Shown piece by piece: positions 4,814-5,502 of a stretch of 5,502 bases of DNA. The number at the start of each line of letters is the position of its first letter. Position 1 is the stretch's first letter. Below the pieces are notes generated by a model. That model made no database searches. It had not been told where the DNA came from and saw only the letters and a program-made list of their open reading frames with translations. The DNA is from Bacteroidales bacterium UBA2198. Its GTDB lineage: Bacteria > Bacteroidota > Bacteroidia > Bacteroidales > VadinHA17. The DNA lies in assembly GCA_002328625.1 (NCBI GenBank), contig DCVC01000309.1:1-5502 (forward strand). Direction: 5' to 3'. Both the position numbers and the translations under genes were made by a program.

Positions 4814-5502
4814 ATGAATAAAATAAGGCTGTTGCTTAAGTACATCACACCTTACCGGTGGTCTGCAACCAGGAATATTATTTATAATATCCTGAGTGCA
4901 ATATTTGCACTGGTCTCTTATACACTTGTGATCCCTTTCCTGAAGATTTTATTCGATAATGTTGAAATTGTGCCGAATCCTGGAAAGTTCCAGCTTACTC
5001 TGGACTATCTGGGGACATTCAGTAAGTATTATTTGTCAGAATTTATTGCGGCTAACGGGAAAATTGGAGCCCTTCTCCTGGTAATTCTTATTGTAATTGT
5101 TGCCAGTTTATTTAAAAACGGCTTTATTTTTCTGGCTAACAACAGTATGGCATATATCAGGGCCTGTACTGTCAGAGACCTTAGGAAAGAGATGTATGAT
5201 AAAGTCCTGAGGCTTCCATTATCCTTTTTCACCGATGCACGCAAAGGTGATGTAATGGCAAGGATCTCAAACGATGTCCAGGAAATTGAGATTTCTGTAA
5301 TGTCTTCTCTTACAATGTTGTTCAGGGACCCGCTTTATATCCTGATATTTGTTATTTACCTTTTTGTTACAAGTGTACAGCTTACACTTTTTGCACTTCT
5401 GCTGCTTCCTCTTAGCGGCTGGCTCATTGGAAGGGCCAGCCGGACACTGCGTTCTTCATCATTTGTTGGTCAGCAGCAACTTGGACGACTTCTCTCTGTA
5501 GT
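4814..5502 (+). CDS. ABC exporter, N-terminal membrane domain (partial, MsbA-like)
   Basis: The gene is cut by the window edge; 229 residues are visible. They form the start of a type I ABC exporter membrane domain: a short cytoplasmic lead (KYITPYRW), TM1 about 20-46, an extracellular segment, TM2 about 84-108, and an intracellular loop with RDLRKEMYDKVLRLPLSFF (121-139) and DARKGDVMARISNDV (141-155), the coupling-helix region characteristic of this class. TM3 and TM4 follow at about 165-206. The ATP-binding domain would lie beyond the edge and is not seen, so half-transporter architecture is inferred. Family members of this kind in Bacteroidota are often annotated as MsbA-like lipid or multidrug exporters; the substrate cannot be read from this part. 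AGGA lies four bases before the ATG, and the start is 13 bases after the purB stop. Co-transcription with purB is likely, but no shared pathway is implied. Confidence 0.88.
   Translation, partial: MNKIRLLLKYITPYRWSATRNIIYNILSAIFALVSYTLVIPFLKILFDNVEIVPNPGKFQLTLDYLGTFSKYYLSEFIAANGKIGALLLVILIVIVASLFKNGFIFLANNSMAYIRACTVRDLRKEMYDKVLRLPLSFFTDARKGDVMARISNDVQEIEISVMSSLTMLFRDPLYILIFVIYLFVTSVQLTLFALLLLPLSGWLIGRASRTLRSSSFVGQQQLGRLLSV

Noticed and set aside
5029..5244. Minus-strand open frame of 71 codons opposite the ABC exporter
   Set aside because: The plus-strand exporter frame is continuous and has clear family motifs; this is its antisense shadow.

Overview
The window looks like chromosomal DNA of a Bacteroidota bacterium. 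By eye the GC content is below 40%. Most starts lack a clear Shine-Dalgarno sequence. The purB leader carries a -7 box of the Bacteroidota form TAnnTTTG. The small helix-turn-helix protein belongs to a type I know mainly from that phylum, and menaquinone appears to be made by the futalosine route (mqnA). No phage, plasmid or complete insertion-sequence gene is present.

Layout. Positions 1-2443 are read from the minus strand. In transcription order they hold a GNAT acetyltransferase, a short HTH protein with a strong intrinsic terminator, a decayed HD-domain gene with in-frame stops, a DUF2061 membrane protein, and an overlapping assimilatory APS/PAPS reductase (cysH). The end of cysH runs into a heptanucleotide tandem repeat that reaches the window edge. 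Positions 2461-2647 hold two overlapping, oppositely oriented palindromic cloverleaf elements. mqnA (minus) ends inside the second one. A 58-bp divergent intergenic region separates mqnA from purB (plus). Fourteen bases after purB an ABC exporter gene begins and runs off the window.

How the genes work together. DUF2061-cysH is a sulfate-assimilation unit: cysH reduces activated sulfate to sulfite, and the small membrane protein is translationally linked to it. A 10-bp-arm inverted repeat lies upstream of this unit and may be an operator. mqnA (menaquinone), purB (purines) and the ABC exporter are housekeeping or envelope genes with no obvious shared pathway.

The most unusual part is 2461-2647. 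Copy 1 on the plus strand and copy 2 on the minus strand fold into the same plan: a closing stem beginning TTAACC, a long AT-rich hairpin, a 9-nt mini-hairpin, and a second long hairpin with one bulged G at the same place. Paired bases differ between the copies but change together on both arms, so the structure is conserved while the sequence drifts. This suggests a structured repeat family, either mobile or RNA-level. One copy supplies the last codons and the stop of mqnA.
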